Origin: Candidatus Tumulicola sp.
GTDB taxonomy: Bacteria > Vulcanimicrobiota > Vulcanimicrobiia > Vulcanimicrobiales > Vulcanimicrobiaceae
Length of the DNA stretch: 64,000 nucleotides
Direction of reading: 5' to 3'
NCBI GenBank assembly: GCA_036490475.1
Contig: DASXDT010000001.1
Span: 124,001 to 188,000 of the forward strand
The position numbers were made by a program, and so were the translations under genes. Below the pieces are notes generated by a model. It was given only the letters and a program-made list of their open reading frames with translations. It was not told the DNA's origin and did not search any database. Positions 16,893 through 26,338 of this stretch are shown here, piece by piece (positions within the stretch are counted from its first letter, which is position 1; every line of letters starts with the position of its first letter).

Positions 16893-18434
16893 CTAGTTAG
16901 CGTAGCGGCTCCACTCCGCGGCGATACGCCGGCCCTGATACCGGGCCATCGCCATGATGGCGATCATCGGGTTTGCGCCGCACGACGTCGGAAAGGCGGA
17001 CGAGTCGCAGACGATTAGACCATCCGCTCCTCGAACCTCTCCCCGCGAATCGAGCATGCCTTTGCGCGGGTCTTCCGACATTTTCATTGAGGCTTGTGCG
17101 TGTGCCGAAGTCACCAGTGTCTCGTTAGGAACGAACTGCAGGTTTTCGCATAGTGCGGACTCGCCGGCCGACACGAACCGCGCATTCCCGCGCGACGTGA
17201 GCGGCTCCGACGACGTCAGGATCGCTTCCATTGCACCCGACGCAAACGCGATTTCCACCATTTTTTGCGCGGCGAGGCGGAGCCGGGACTTGTCTTCATC
17301 TCCGAGTGCATAGTAGATGTCTGCTTTGTTGGTTGTGGCGTTCCAAACAACCCGGTTGTTGTCATCGACCGTGTCGACCAGCATCGCGCCGAAACCGCCT
17401 AATCGCGAATATGCCCGCATGAGCTCGAAGTGATCGGCCCCGAACCCGGGCAATGCGATGGCTGCGTCGATCGGGTGATCGAAAAGACATTCGATCATGA
17501 ATTGGTGTTCTTTATAAAAATAATCGCTATAGTACGAACCGGTGATGCCCCGGTAGTTCGTGATCGATCGTTCGTGGACGGCGGCAACCGGCAAGCTTGG
17601 ATGCAGTACTAAACCGCGCCCGATCCGATCGTAAGGGTCGGGCGTCAGGGAACGCTGCAAGAGTGCCGGCGATTCGATCGCGCCGGCCGCTACGATAACG
17701 AGCCTTGCCGTAACGTCCAGGCGTTCGCTTTCGATCGTCGCGGAAGCGCCCGTAGCTCGAACGGCTCCGCGTATCTTCTCAAATCGGATTCGGTCGACCG
17801 AACAATCTGGTATTAGGCGGACCCCGCGTTGCAGGGCATCCCGCATGTACGTGACTAGCGTGCCGCGCTTTGCATCGTACGCACAGCCCTGCCCACAAAA
17901 ACCGCAGCCGATACAGCCTTGCATATTGAGCTCGAATTTTCGCACGGCGATACCGAGCCGGTTGCAGCCCTCTGCGAAGAGGCGGTTATTGTCGTTCACT
18001 TCCTTGTCGCCCGGCGTGTGGACGTTGCAGCGCTTGCGAACATCGTTGGTCGCGGTAACGAGATTGAGGCCGGGGACGTCGAAGTCGCTCGCGTCCCCAC
18101 GCAAGGAAAATCCGGCTAATCCATACTCCGCACGCCAGCGATCCCACACCGCGGGAATCGGATCGAACGCCAACGCATAATTTACGGTCGTGCCACCGCC
18201 GACACACTCGCCACCGGCAACCGGAATGGCGCCGTCGACGGTCGTCCTTCCGCCGCGATCGGCGAGCAACACGGTCATGTCGAGCTCTCGTTGATCGAAC
18301 TGCGGCGCTTGAAAATAACCGCCTCGCTCGAGCACGATAATCGACAGCTTCGAAAACTCCGACAGCGTTGCCGCAAGCGTCGCGCCGCCCGCGCCCGATC
18401 CAATGATGAGCACGTCGCAAACGAGGTTCTTCAA
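16893..18434 (-). CDS. GMC-family FAD oxidoreductase
   Basis: 513 residues. FAD-binding loop IGSGAGGATLAATL at 11-24, ERGGYF, and the second GMC region EGGTTVNYA-like (GECVGGGTTVNYALAFDP). The C-terminal signature is GLIVCDSSAFPTSCGANPM, followed by AIMAMARYQGRRIA. A Cys cluster at 174, 177, 180 and 184 (CIGCGFCGQGC) matches the long-chain-alcohol-oxidase-like branch. Substrate is probably an alcohol or sugar. It overlaps the downstream end of the small-subunit gene by 4 bp; no cytochrome subunit is nearby. Confidence 0.9.
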   Translation of the reverse strand: MKNLVCDVLIIGSGAGGATLAATLSEFSKLSIIVLERGGYFQAPQFDQRELDMTVLLADRGGRTTVDGAIPVAGGECVGGGTTVNYALAFDPIPAVWDRWRAEYGLAGFSLRGDASDFDVPGLNLVTATNDVRKRCNVHTPGDKEVNDNNRLFAEGCNRLGIAVRKFELNMQGCIGCGFCGQGCAYDAKRGTLVTYMRDALQRGVRLIPDCSVDRIRFEKIRGAVRATGASATIESERLDVTARLVIVAAGAIESPALLQRSLTPDPYDRIGRGLVLHPSLPVAAVHERSITNYRGITGSYYSDYFYKEHQFMIECLFDHPIDAAIALPGFGADHFELMRAYSRLGGFGAMLVDTVDDNNRVVWNATTNKADIYYALGDEDKSRLRLAAQKMVEIAFASGAMEAILTSSEPLTSRGNARFVSAGESALCENLQFVPNETLVTSAHAQASMKMSEDPRKGMLDSRGEVRGADGLIVCDSSAFPTSCGANPMIAIMAMARYQGRRIAAEWSRYAN

Positions 18435-19006
18435 CGGGCTTGGCTCAGCAATGGTCCCCGATACCCTATCGCGCTCCAGGATTCCGGCATCGAATAAAGC
18501 GTCGATAAAGACAGAGCGCGTACGGATTGGTAGAACCGCCGGCGCACGTTAAACGCAGAATGCTGCCACAACGCAATGTAGGCGATACGAGCGGACGGTT
18601 CTGCATCCACGAAGGTCTGGGATGCGCGTAATCCGGAGGCAGCGAAGGCCGCGGCATCGATGGTGCCGCTCTTGTCGTCGTTTTCGTGCGGAGCGGTCGC
18701 TCGTTCGATCTCGATCGTCTGCGGCGACGATACCGCAAAGGCATCCATCTGGTTGAACGCACGAAGAGACGCGGTAAAAACTGCGTCGGCATTCAGCCTG
18801 TATATGCCGTCCATTCGTGCGACGAGAGCGTCGGAAGAGATGTCAGGAAATCCGGACGTTCCGATCGGTAGCATCGTCGCTATCAGGGCGTTCAGGATCG
18901 GGCCACTTCCGCTAGCGCTCGGAGCGGATGCCAGCGCCGTTTTCCGCAAGAACGCAGCTGCAGCGGCGCCCGCAGCCATGCTTTTGACAAAATCAGTGCG
19001 GTTCAC
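18431..19006 (-). CDS. GMC-associated small subunit (gluconate dehydrogenase subunit 3-like)
   Basis: 191 residues with an N-terminal export signal (DFVKSMAAGAAAAAFLRKTA), helical middle (ILNALIATMLPIG) and the C-terminal segment LYSMPESWSAIGYRGPLL that typifies the subunit-3 family partnered with GMC enzymes. It is thought to help export or assemble the flavoprotein. It is cotranslated with the GMC gene through an ATGA overlap and is the first gene of the pair. No twin-Arg motif is seen, so the export route is unclear. Confidence 0.75.
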   Translation of the reverse strand: MNRTDFVKSMAAGAAAAAFLRKTALASAPSASGSGPILNALIATMLPIGTSGFPDISSDALVARMDGIYRLNADAVFTASLRAFNQMDAFAVSSPQTIEIERATAPHENDDKSGTIDAAAFAASGLRASQTFVDAEPSARIAYIALWQHSAFNVRRRFYQSVRALSLSTLYSMPESWSAIGYRGPLLSQAR

Positions 19007-19015
19007 GGCAAGCCG

Positions 19016-20116
19016 TTACCGGGCGTTCTCGGGGACGGCGCGATAGGCGGCGACGTCGTCGGTCATGATCTTCTCGGTGACGGAGTACGTGCCCGATGAC
19101 GTGCCGGTAAAACTCCAATGTTCCGACGCTTGGCTCGCGTTGGCATTCAATGCGCTATCCGGAATCGCTTTCAGCGAATCGTAACGGTAGAGCACATAGT
19201 TTTGGCCCGGTTGTAGGCCCGAGACCGTGACGGTCAAGGTGAGAGGGTCGGACGGGGGACGCGTATCGGAGTGTTTGGCGATCTGCGGAACTTCGTCGTT
19301 GGCGCTGGTCGCAACACGCACGGGAATCGTCTCGTGGTCGTCGTCGCGGACGCCGGTAACGGCGGCGCCATAATTCTTTCCGTAATCGGGAAGCGAATAC
19401 CAGGGCACGTCCGGCCCGTCGGCCTGCTTTCTGCTGCGCTGGAAACTTCCGAACGGATACGTGAACACGTAACGTGAATGGCCGGGACCGGATCCTAAGA
19501 GGCCATTGTCACTGAACGCGATCCGGTCGTCGGGATCGTAGCCATCGCTGCTTTGGCGTGCGTCGATACCGAGCACGGGGACGATATGGTCGTATTCCGG
19601 CGAGCCGGCGCGCGGATTGCGGTCGCCATAGAATCGATAGTCGTTGGTGTAGATGCCGATCACGACGGGATAGCCTTGCTTTACGTTCTGTTTGACCCAG
19701 GCGAGAAAGTCGTGCGGGCTCTTCTCGGTTTTTCGGTTCCACTCGGTAGCGGCGAGGTGCATGTTGCGCGCGGCGCGCATATCCGAGCCGCCGAGCAGCA
19801 ATTGGCTTCGATAATCGTATTGCGGCGCGTCGGTCGCGGCGGCACGCGCATCGTATTGCGAAATATACTGCCCGTAAAAGAGGCCCGCGCTGATAAACGA
19901 CACCTCGCCGCAATAACCGTAGTTATGTTCCCATTGATAACGCGGGTCGATGTCGAGACGGTATTGATGTCGATTTTGGCTCGTGATCCCGGCTGGCGCG
20001 GCCGCGGGCAAAACCGGTCCGTTACAGCCCGACAGTACGAGCGAAGCCGCTATCGTGGGTGCGACAATGACGGCACTGAACACTCGGACCCGGTTTACGC
20101 GAAGTTGTTCGAACAT
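19016..20116 (-). CDS. Lipoprotein with papain-like (C39-type) protease fold
   Basis: 366 residues. Lipobox LVLSGC with Cys 31, after an N-terminal membrane segment. Then HNYGYCGEVSFISAGLFYGQ with a candidate nucleophile Cys 69, DHIVPVLGID with His 177, and AFSDNG with Asp 203/Asn 204, the order of a C39-like cysteine peptidase. The C-terminal part (from about 270) is a beta-rich domain with DPLTLTVTVSGLQPGQNYVL. Catalysis is inferred from motif order only. It is 9 bp from the GMC pair and 68 bp from the aspartyl protease gene. Confidence 0.65.
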   Translation of the reverse strand: MFEQLRVNRVRVFSAVIVAPTIAASLVLSGCNGPVLPAAAPAGITSQNRHQYRLDIDPRYQWEHNYGYCGEVSFISAGLFYGQYISQYDARAAATDAPQYDYRSQLLLGGSDMRAARNMHLAATEWNRKTEKSPHDFLAWVKQNVKQGYPVVIGIYTNDYRFYGDRNPRAGSPEYDHIVPVLGIDARQSSDGYDPDDRIAFSDNGLLGSGPGHSRYVFTYPFGSFQRSRKQADGPDVPWYSLPDYGKNYGAAVTGVRDDDHETIPVRVATSANDEVPQIAKHSDTRPPSDPLTLTVTVSGLQPGQNYVLYRYDSLKAIPDSALNANASQASEHWSFTGTSSGTYSVTEKIMTDDVAAYRAVPENAR

Positions 20117-20184
20117 GATGTAACGGAGTCGCTTCTATTGGCGTCGAGCGACGGCCTGGAAGCGGCAGCCAAGTTGCGGCTAGG

Positions 20185-21021
20185 CTAGCACGGATGGGCC
20201 TTTGCGATGGTCAGGCGGCCGCGCAGATAGTCGAGCGTAACGACATATTTCTCAAGCGTCCGGTTGCCGATGTTGATATCGAACGCGTCGTCGGACGAGG
20301 GCAAAAAACGCACCGCCGGCGCACCGAACTTCGTGTCGCCGATGCGAAGTTCGGATAGCGAACCTTGCGTTTCGGAGTGCGACCGTTGCAGGCCAAGTTT
20401 GGCGATGCCGCGCTTGGTCACCACCGGCGTTCCCGAGTTGCCGGTATCGATGGCGGCGGAAATACGCTTCTCATTGGCCCAGGCATCGCCGACATCGATC
20501 CAGCCCGACGGCAACATATTGAACGGCGCCGTCAATGGAGCATCGTCGTGACTGGTCATCATCGAAGTTTCTCCGCACGGATAGTCGATGCGAACGCTGC
20601 GTCCGTCGAAGAAGTTCGAACCGAGGACGCCCGCCAGAGACACGCCGAGCCGTTTACTCATCGCCGAGAGATCCGTCACTACGATGTCGAGCGGCCCGAT
20701 GGCCATCGCTCCGTAGCGCAGGCCGTGCAACGTCGCGGGGAACGCCTTCGTCGTACCAGCAGCCATATCGTTGCCGCGGGCGGCCGGGCCGTTCGCACGA
20801 ATTGCAAGCGACTTTGCGACGGCCGCATCGACGATCGAGGGCGTCGTTCCGGTGTCGAGCAGAAATGCATACGGGCCTTTGCCGTCGACGGTCGCCGAAA
20901 CCACGATCTCGTGGTGGACGTAGCGGAACTTCACGGTCGTCATCGACGACGGCGCGAGCGGCTTAGCCGCGCCGACCAGTGCGAACATCAAGCAGGCTCC
21001 AGCCAGCGATCGAAGCATCAA
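20185..21021 (-). CDS. Exported pepsin/retropepsin-like aspartyl protease
   Basis: 278 residues. Signal peptide at 1-19. The first catalytic motif FLLDTGTTPSIVD has Asp 56. A second IDTGNSGTPVV motif has Asp 192, and LGSNFFDGRSVRIDY and LDYLRGRLTI are the strands that usually follow each lobe. Two DTG motifs in one chain suggest a two-lobed enzyme that does not need to dimerise. Substrate unknown. It is co-directional with the C39-like lipoprotein gene. Confidence 0.85.
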   Translation of the reverse strand: MMLRSLAGACLMFALVGAAKPLAPSSMTTVKFRYVHHEIVVSATVDGKGPYAFLLDTGTTPSIVDAAVAKSLAIRANGPAARGNDMAAGTTKAFPATLHGLRYGAMAIGPLDIVVTDLSAMSKRLGVSLAGVLGSNFFDGRSVRIDYPCGETSMMTSHDDAPLTAPFNMLPSGWIDVGDAWANEKRISAAIDTGNSGTPVVTKRGIAKLGLQRSHSETQGSLSELRIGDTKFGAPAVRFLPSSDDAFDINIGNRTLEKYVVTLDYLRGRLTIAKAHPC

Positions 21022-21104
21022 CGTTCAGACTTTCTTCACGGGAAGTTGCGAGGCTATCGGCAGATTCATCGTTGCTTCACTTTTCATTTTGAGGAGCAGT
21101 AATC

Positions 21105-22076
21105 ATGCGTTCTTATACTCACGCCTTCGCGCCGGCTATCGTGCCGGCCGTCTTTATACTCGCAGCATGTAGCGGCGCCGGATCCGGAGTGCCGGATGCA
21201 GCTGCGGCGCCCACTGTTGCCGGGGCCGTGTCCGGTGCTGCTGCGGCGGCGTCCGGCGTTGCTGCGACGGCGCGCGGTTGGATGTCTCCCGAGGCCAAAC
21301 GGCACGGTACGAAAGTGTACGTGGCGGACCTGGTGCGCAACGTCGTGCGCATCTACGCTCCCGGCGGCGGCAACGAAATCGGCGAAATAACGACTGGGAT
21401 CGACGGGCCTTACGGTATGTGGGTGGCTCCCGGCGGCTCGCTCTACGTATCCAACGTTACCTCCGGCACCATTACCGTTTACCCGGATGGCCAGGACTCG
21501 CCGAGCGCAACGCTTGGCGGCGCGACCAACGTGATCGGCGTGGGGGTTTCCAAGTCCGGCGACGTCTACGCAGCGGGGTTCGGAAGTAACGCCGTCTACT
21601 ATTACGCGAAGGGTGCAACCTCGCCAACGCGCACGGTAACATTGCCGGGGCCGGAAGGCTTCGGCATCGACGCCAAACAGAACGTGTATGCCGCCTATAA
21701 TAACGGCGGCTATTCCGGCCGCGTCGAGAAGTATTCGCGCGGTTTGGTGAACGGCGAAGATCTCGGCATTGCAGAGGGGATGGCGAGCGACGCAAAGATC
21801 GACGCGAGTGGAAATCTGTTGCTCGGCGATCAGTCGAATCACGTTATCAATATTTTCCCCGCCGGCGCGACGCACCCAACGAGCTCGATCGCCAATCCGA
21901 GCGGGATTCCGTTCAAGTTCGTCCTGAACAAGAAACAGACGCTTCTGTACGTCGCGAGCCTTTCGCAAGGCACCGTCAACGTGTATAGCTATCCGAAGGG
22001 CGTGCTGCAAACGACGACCTTCAACGGCTTGCTGACGGTGTCGTCGGTGGCCGTTAGTCCGCCGGCGATGTACTAG
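21105..22076 (+). CDS. Beta-propeller lipoprotein (NHL/SMP-30-like)
   Basis: 323 residues, start at ATG 21105 after the ribosome binding site GAGGAG. Lipobox ILAACS, then an Ala-rich linker, then propeller strands of the form VYVADLVRNVVRIYAP, PYGMWVAPGGSLYVSN, NVIGVGVSKSGDVYAAGFG and KIDASGNLLLGDQSNHVI. Each blade places a Gly-Asx turn before an aromatic strand. A binding or scaffolding role is likely; no catalytic residues are evident. Its last 23 bases overlap the convergent MFS gene. Confidence 0.75.
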   Translation: MRSYTHAFAPAIVPAVFILAACSGAGSGVPDAAAAPTVAGAVSGAAAAASGVAATARGWMSPEAKRHGTKVYVADLVRNVVRIYAPGGGNEIGEITTGIDGPYGMWVAPGGSLYVSNVTSGTITVYPDGQDSPSATLGGATNVIGVGVSKSGDVYAAGFGSNAVYYYAKGATSPTRTVTLPGPEGFGIDAKQNVYAAYNNGGYSGRVEKYSRGLVNGEDLGIAEGMASDAKIDASGNLLLGDQSNHVINIFPAGATHPTSSIANPSGIPFKFVLNKKQTLLYVASLSQGTVNVYSYPKGVLQTTTFNGLLTVSSVAVSPPAMY

Positions 22077-23277
22077 GTGCCGTAGTCGATAGGGCGCGTT
22101 CGCGGAACGGAAGCAGCCACAACGCCGACGCGCCCAACAACACCGTGCCGATAACGATCGTCTGAGTGACGCCGGCTGCGCCGCCGAGATAACCACCGAC
22201 GAGCGAGCCGAGCGGCAAGGTGCCCAACACGAACGTGCGTATCGTCGCATTGACGCGGCCTTGCATACGCATATCCGTGAGCGCCTGGCGGTAACTGACC
22301 TGATTGATATTGTAGATTGGAACAGTAATGGCCGATGCCGCCGTCGCTACGCCGAGCACGACGTATGGAAGGCCGAAGGGCGCAAGTAGATTTACGCCGC
22401 TACCGACCGCTCCGAACAAGATTGCGCCGATGAGGACGCGGCGCAAGCCGAAGCGCGCTCGTAGGCGAGCTGCGAACAACGCTCCGACGAAGCCGATTTC
22501 CGCAACGCCGAACGCTATTCCGAGCCAACCGGGTTGCAGCCGCAGAATACGATAGGCGTAGATCAATATGACGGCGTTGACGATCCCGATGCCGAAGTTG
22601 ACGGTTGCAGTCGTTAGCGCCACCCATCGCAGATCCGGCGATGCCACCACGAAACGTATTCCTTCGCCGATCTCGCGGAGGCACTGTTGCCCGGTCAGCC
22701 TCGGTCCCTCGTGCGCGGGTTCTCGCTTGCGTATCATGCTTAGGCTCAGCGCCGACACGAGATACGAAAACGCGTCCACGCCGATGGCAACGGCAGCCCC
22801 GAGCCACTGCACGAGTATACCCCCCAATGCGTTTCCCGCCATCTGCGATCCCGAGTTCGAAAATTCTAGCTTGGCATTGGCGTCGGTCAGTTCGTCTGCC
22901 GGGACGATGACGGGAAGATACGATGGATACGCAACGCCGAAAAAGACCGATGCCGTGCCACTCACTAGGGCGACCACATAGATCACTGGAAGCGTCAGGT
23001 GTCCATAGAGGGCGGCAATCGGGATCGCCGCCAGCACGAAAAAACGCACCCAATCCGAGATCAGCATCATCCTGCGGCGTGAATAACGATCGGCTAAAAC
23101 GCCTACGAACATCCCCAGCACCGGAAACGGAAGCATCTGCAGCGCTGCAATCGCGCCGACTTGCGGCGCGGTCGCGTGCAGAACGAGCACGGCGAGCGTC
23201 GGCAAAGCAAAGCTCGTTAGGGCCGATCCGAGCAGGCTCACGGTTTGGCCGGCCCACAGTTTTTGAAACTCGGTCAT
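22054..23277 (-). CDS. MFS transporter (EntS/MFS_3-like exporter)
   Basis: 407 residues, about twelve helices. The opening FQKLWAGQTVSLLGSALTSFALP, the loop VGVLADRYSRRRMMLISDWVRF and PADELTDANAKLEFSNSGSQMAGNALGGILV mark the MFS_3 group that exports siderophores and drugs. The substrate is unknown. It lies 7 bp downstream of rimM in the same direction and may be a late addition to that operon, where trmD is often found. The 3' end overlaps the propeller lipoprotein gene. Confidence 0.88.
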   Translation of the reverse strand: MTEFQKLWAGQTVSLLGSALTSFALPTLAVLVLHATAPQVGAIAALQMLPFPVLGMFVGVLADRYSRRRMMLISDWVRFFVLAAIPIAALYGHLTLPVIYVVALVSGTASVFFGVAYPSYLPVIVPADELTDANAKLEFSNSGSQMAGNALGGILVQWLGAAVAIGVDAFSYLVSALSLSMIRKREPAHEGPRLTGQQCLREIGEGIRFVVASPDLRWVALTTATVNFGIGIVNAVILIYAYRILRLQPGWLGIAFGVAEIGFVGALFAARLRARFGLRRVLIGAILFGAVGSGVNLLAPFGLPYVVLGVATAASAITVPIYNINQVSYRQALTDMRMQGRVNATIRTFVLGTLPLGSLVGGYLGGAAGVTQTIVIGTVLLGASALWLLPFRERALSTTAPSTSPAD

Positions 23278-23284
23278 CGCGGAC

Positions 23285-23782
23285 CTAGACCTCGGGAAAT
23301 AACTCCGCGGGCGGCGAGATCGTTATGCGTTTGGCTGGGATGTCGACGTCGCGGATAAACTCCGAGACCATCGGCACCATCACGCCGCTCACGATCAACA
23401 TGTCGCTGGCGGGATAATGCGCGATCGAATCGACGGTTCCATAGCTGCGGCCATCGGCGGCATCGATCACGTCGCAGCCGGCGAGATCGGTGTCGAGATA
23501 TTCGCCCGGTTCGACGTCGACGCGATCGCGCGATGTGTAGAGCATGGCGCCGCGGAAACGTTCGGCGGTATCGGCGTCGTCGACGCCCTCAATGCGAACT
23601 AGCAGCCGTCCTTTATGCGGACGTACCGACGTGAGTTTGATGCTGGCGCCTTCCCAGTAAAACTCGGCACCGGCTAAAACGAGCGTGCGACCCGCATCGG
23701 TCGGATCGCACTTTACCTCGCCACGAACGCCGAACGGCCCGGCAATCCGGGCCACCGGCACGTCATTCTTCCTTGGCATCAT
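23285..23782 (-). CDS. rimM: 16S rRNA processing protein RimM
   Basis: 165 residues. The opening VPVARIAGPFGVRGEVKCDPTD is the RimM signature, with the PRC-barrel half beginning near EYLDTDLAGCDVIDAADGRSYG and ending in DIPAKRITISPPAELFPEV. RimM helps 30S subunit maturation and binds S19. Start at ATG 23782 overlaps the khpA end by 20 bp. It is the last core gene of the rpsP-khpA-rimM run; trmD and rplS do not follow. Confidence 0.95.
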   Translation of the reverse strand: MMPRKNDVPVARIAGPFGVRGEVKCDPTDAGRTLVLAGAEFYWEGASIKLTSVRPHKGRLLVRIEGVDDADTAERFRGAMLYTSRDRVDVEPGEYLDTDLAGCDVIDAADGRSYGTVDSIAHYPASDMLIVSGVMVPMVSEFIRDVDIPAKRITISPPAELFPEV

Positions 23783-24404
23783 CCGCGGCGTCGTCGCCGG
23801 CTTCTTCCGTATTCATGATATCGACCGACACGCGGCTCTCGGCGGTCGCACGAACCAACGTGCGCAATGCATGCGCGACGCGCCCGTTGCGGCCGATGAC
23901 TTTGCCGAGATCGTCGGGAGCGACTACTAACTCGATCACCGGCTGTTGCGCTTCGTCTAGGAACAACTCGACCGCGACCTTCTCGGGTTCGGTAACGAGT
24001 TTCTTCGCCAGAAAATCCAGCATGACGGAAGCGCGGCGATGTCCCGCCCACGGATCTTGCGGATCGGCGTTACGACGCCGTTGCGGCCGGTCGCCGTACG
24101 AGGGGCGGTCGTCGCGACGACGGCGATCGTTGCGCTGTCCATATCCGCCGCCGCCTTCGGGTCGCGGCGGACCGTCGTTGCGCGGCGCACCCGCACCCGC
24201 GGGCGTGCCCTCGAAACGCGGTTGCGCATCGGATCGCGGCGCGCGATCGGCGGTGGGCGCCGACCGGCGTGGCTCGTCGAGTTCGATTTCGTCGATGATC
24301 GTTTCGTTCGCGCCGCCGATCGTGCGCGCGCCCAGGGTAGGGCGTCGCTCGGCCTCTTCGGTCTCTTCGCCGAAGAGTCCGAATTCGTCGTCGAACGCGC
24401 TCAT
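23763..24404 (-). CDS. khpA: KhpA-type KH RNA-binding protein with long disordered N-terminus
   Basis: 213 residues against about 75-80 for ordinary KhpA. The KH domain lies at about 128-200: MLDFLAKKLVTEPEKVAVEL, then LGKVIGRNGRVAHALRTLVRA with the GxxG loop (GRNG). Before it stands a 125-residue extension: acidic first 40 residues, then Arg/Gly/Asp/Pro-rich low-complexity sequence (RNDRRRRDDRPSYGDRPQRR). The extension is in frame and joined to S16 by an ATGA-type overlap at 24404. Position between rpsP and rimM is classical for khpA. Confidence 0.9.
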   Translation of the reverse strand: MSAFDDEFGLFGEETEEAERRPTLGARTIGGANETIIDEIELDEPRRSAPTADRAPRSDAQPRFEGTPAGAGAPRNDGPPRPEGGGGYGQRNDRRRRDDRPSYGDRPQRRRNADPQDPWAGHRRASVMLDFLAKKLVTEPEKVAVELFLDEAQQPVIELVVAPDDLGKVIGRNGRVAHALRTLVRATAESRVSVDIMNTEEAGDDAADDAKEE

Positions 24405-24700
24405 TATGCTGCGCCTTTAGCGTTCTTGGGAGCGCGCTTGAATTCGCGAATCGGTCCGCGTTCCATGATGCCGCGCTCGGAAAACAAGCGGCGCACGGTC
24501 TCGGACGGTACGGCGCCCTTCGACAACCATTCTTTGGCTTTGACTTCGTCGACTTCGATGGTGCGCGGTTCGGTGCGCGGATTGTAATGGCCGAGGATTT
24601 CGATAAAGCGTCCGTCGCGCGGCGCACGTGCGTCGGCTACGACGAACCGATACGTCGGCTGTTTTTTGGCGCCCATGCGCCGGAGTCGGATTTTTACCAT
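24404..24700 (-). CDS. rpsP: 30S ribosomal protein S16
   Basis: 98 residues from ATG 24700 ([20 protein letters not shown]). Conserved blocks [20 protein letters not shown] and [16 protein letters not shown] are complete. A longer open frame to 24763 overlaps ffh and adds no S16 sequence. It is 10 bp after ffh and its stop overlaps the khpA start, so the three are one operon. Confidence 0.98.
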   Translation of the reverse strand: MVKIRLRRMGAKKQPTYRFVVADARAPRDGRFIEILGHYNPRTEPRTIEVDEVKAKEWLSKGAVPSETVRRLFSERGIMERGPIREFKRAPKNAKGAA

Positions 24701-24710
24701 AGCGTTACTT

Positions 24711-26039
24711 TCATTTGAATGCGGGCAAACGCGGCATACGCTTCTTATTGCGTCCGCCGCCAAGCTGTTTCATCATTAGGCGGGACTGTTCGAACTGCTT
24801 GACGAGCCGGTTGACGTCGGACACTTGCGTGCCCGAGCCAAACGCGATGCGCTTGCGGCGCGAGCCGTTGAGCAGGTCGGGGTTGCGGCGTTCCCGTCGC
24901 GTCATCGAGCAGATGATCGCTTCGATGCGAGCCAGATCTTTTTCGGGGATCTGGAAATCTTTGGGCAACCGCCCGGAGAGGCCGGGAATCATCTTCAACA
25001 GGTCGGTCATCGAGCCGAGTTTGCGCATCTGACGCATCTGGTCGAGAAAATCGTCGAGCGTGAAACTCTGTTTGAGCAGCTTTTCTTCGAGCTCTTTGGT
25101 TTGCTCGGCGGTGTAGAGCGACTGCGTCTTCTCGATGAGCGTGAGCATGTCGCCCATGCCCAAGATGCGCTGCGCTAACCGATCCGGATAGAACGGTTCG
25201 AGCGCGTTGAGTTTTTCCCCGACGCCGACGAATTTAATCGGCGCGCCGGTATCGGCATGGATCGAGAGCGCCGCGCCGCCGCGCGTGTCGCCATCCATTT
25301 TGGTAAGCATCACGCCGGTGATGCCGAGCCGCTCGTTGAAGCCGCGCGCCACCGTGGTGGCTTCTTGTCCAGTCATCGCATCGACGACCAGCAAGATTTC
25401 TTTGGGTTGAATGGCGGCTTTGATGCGCTCGAGTTCGCGCATCAGATCGTCGTCGATTTGCAGGCGGCCGGCGGTGTCGATGATGACGGTCGAGATGCCG
25501 AGGCGTTTGGCTTCGGCCACGCCGTCGCGCGCGATCTTGACCGGATCGCTGGTGCCGCGTTCGAAGACCGGCAGATCCAATTGGCGGCCGAGGGTTTGCA
25601 ACTGGTCGATGGCGGCCGGACGGTAAACGTCGGCGGCAACCAACAGCGTGCGACGGCCTTGTTCTTTGAGTCGCAACGCGAGTTTGCCGGCTTGTGTGGT
25701 TTTGCCCGAGCCTTGCAGCCCGACGAGCATGATCACCGAGGGTGGTGCGTCGGAGAATTGCAGACGGGCTTGCGCGCCGCCGAGCATGGCGACCAGTTCG
25801 TCGTAGACGATTTTGACGATCGTCTGCGCCGGCGTGAGCGAATCGAGCACTTGCGCGCCGATGGCCTGCTCTTTGATACGAGCGACGAATGCCTTGGCTG
25901 CGGCCAAAGAAACGTCGGCCTCGAGGAGCGCTACGCGGACCTCGCGCAGCGCTTCGTTAACGTCGCTTTCGCTGAGTTTCCCGCGACCGCTCAAGCGCGC
26001 GAAAACCGCGCTCAAGCGTTCGCTGAGTTGATCGAACAA
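24711..26039 (-). CDS. ffh: Signal recognition particle protein Ffh
   Basis: 442 residues. N domain at the start ([20 protein letters not shown]), G domain with P-loop [33 protein letters not shown] and [14 protein letters not shown], then the Met-rich M domain with [20 protein letters not shown] and MMKQLGG near the end. Binds SRP RNA and signal sequences for co-translational targeting. It begins 1 bp after the acpP stop and continues into rpsP. Length is normal. Confidence 0.98.
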   Translation of the reverse strand: MFDQLSERLSAVFARLSGRGKLSESDVNEALREVRVALLEADVSLAAAKAFVARIKEQAIGAQVLDSLTPAQTIVKIVYDELVAMLGGAQARLQFSDAPPSVIMLVGLQGSGKTTQAGKLALRLKEQGRRTLLVAADVYRPAAIDQLQTLGRQLDLPVFERGTSDPVKIARDGVAEAKRLGISTVIIDTAGRLQIDDDLMRELERIKAAIQPKEILLVVDAMTGQEATTVARGFNERLGITGVMLTKMDGDTRGGAALSIHADTGAPIKFVGVGEKLNALEPFYPDRLAQRILGMGDMLTLIEKTQSLYTAEQTKELEEKLLKQSFTLDDFLDQMRQMRKLGSMTDLLKMIPGLSGRLPKDFQIPEKDLARIEAIICSMTRRERRNPDLLNGSRRKRIAFGSGTQVSDVNRLVKQFEQSRLMMKQLGGGRNKKRMPRLPAFK

Positions 26040-26300
26040 TTAGGTCGTGGTACCGCCGCCGCCGCTCGCGTTGGCTTCATCGACGCGTTTGACGGCGTCG
26101 CCGACGGTCTTGATTTTTTCGGCTTCCTCGTCGGGAATATCGATGTTGAACTCGGTCTCGAACGCCATCACCAACTCCACTTGGTCGAGGGAGTCGGCGC
26201 CAAGATCGTCGGTGATCGACGCTTCCGGCGTCACTTCCGATTCATCGACACCGAGCTGCTCGACGATGATCTTCTTGACTCGATCGAAGGTCGTGGCCAT
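26040..26300 (-). CDS. acpP: Acyl carrier protein
   Basis: 86 residues. The phosphopantetheine site DSL (Ser 37) sits in [20 protein letters not shown], followed by [18 protein letters not shown], both typical of AcpP. The C-terminus has a Gly/Thr tail (SGGGGTTT) longer than usual. The protein carries growing acyl chains for the FabD and FabG enzymes encoded just upstream. Ribosome binding site AAGGAGAA lies before ATG 26300. Confidence 0.98.
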   Translation of the reverse strand: MATTFDRVKKIIVEQLGVDESEVTPEASITDDLGADSLDQVELVMAFETEFNIDIPDEEAEKIKTVGDAVKRVDEANASGGGGTTT

Positions 26301-26338
26301 TGCTTCTCCTTAATAAGTGCGCGTACGCGTGTACGAAT

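Noticed and set aside
21084-22250. 388-codon minus-strand open frame
   Set aside because: Covers the propeller lipoprotein gene on the other strand. That gene has a ribosome site, lipobox and repeats; the antisense frame has none of these.
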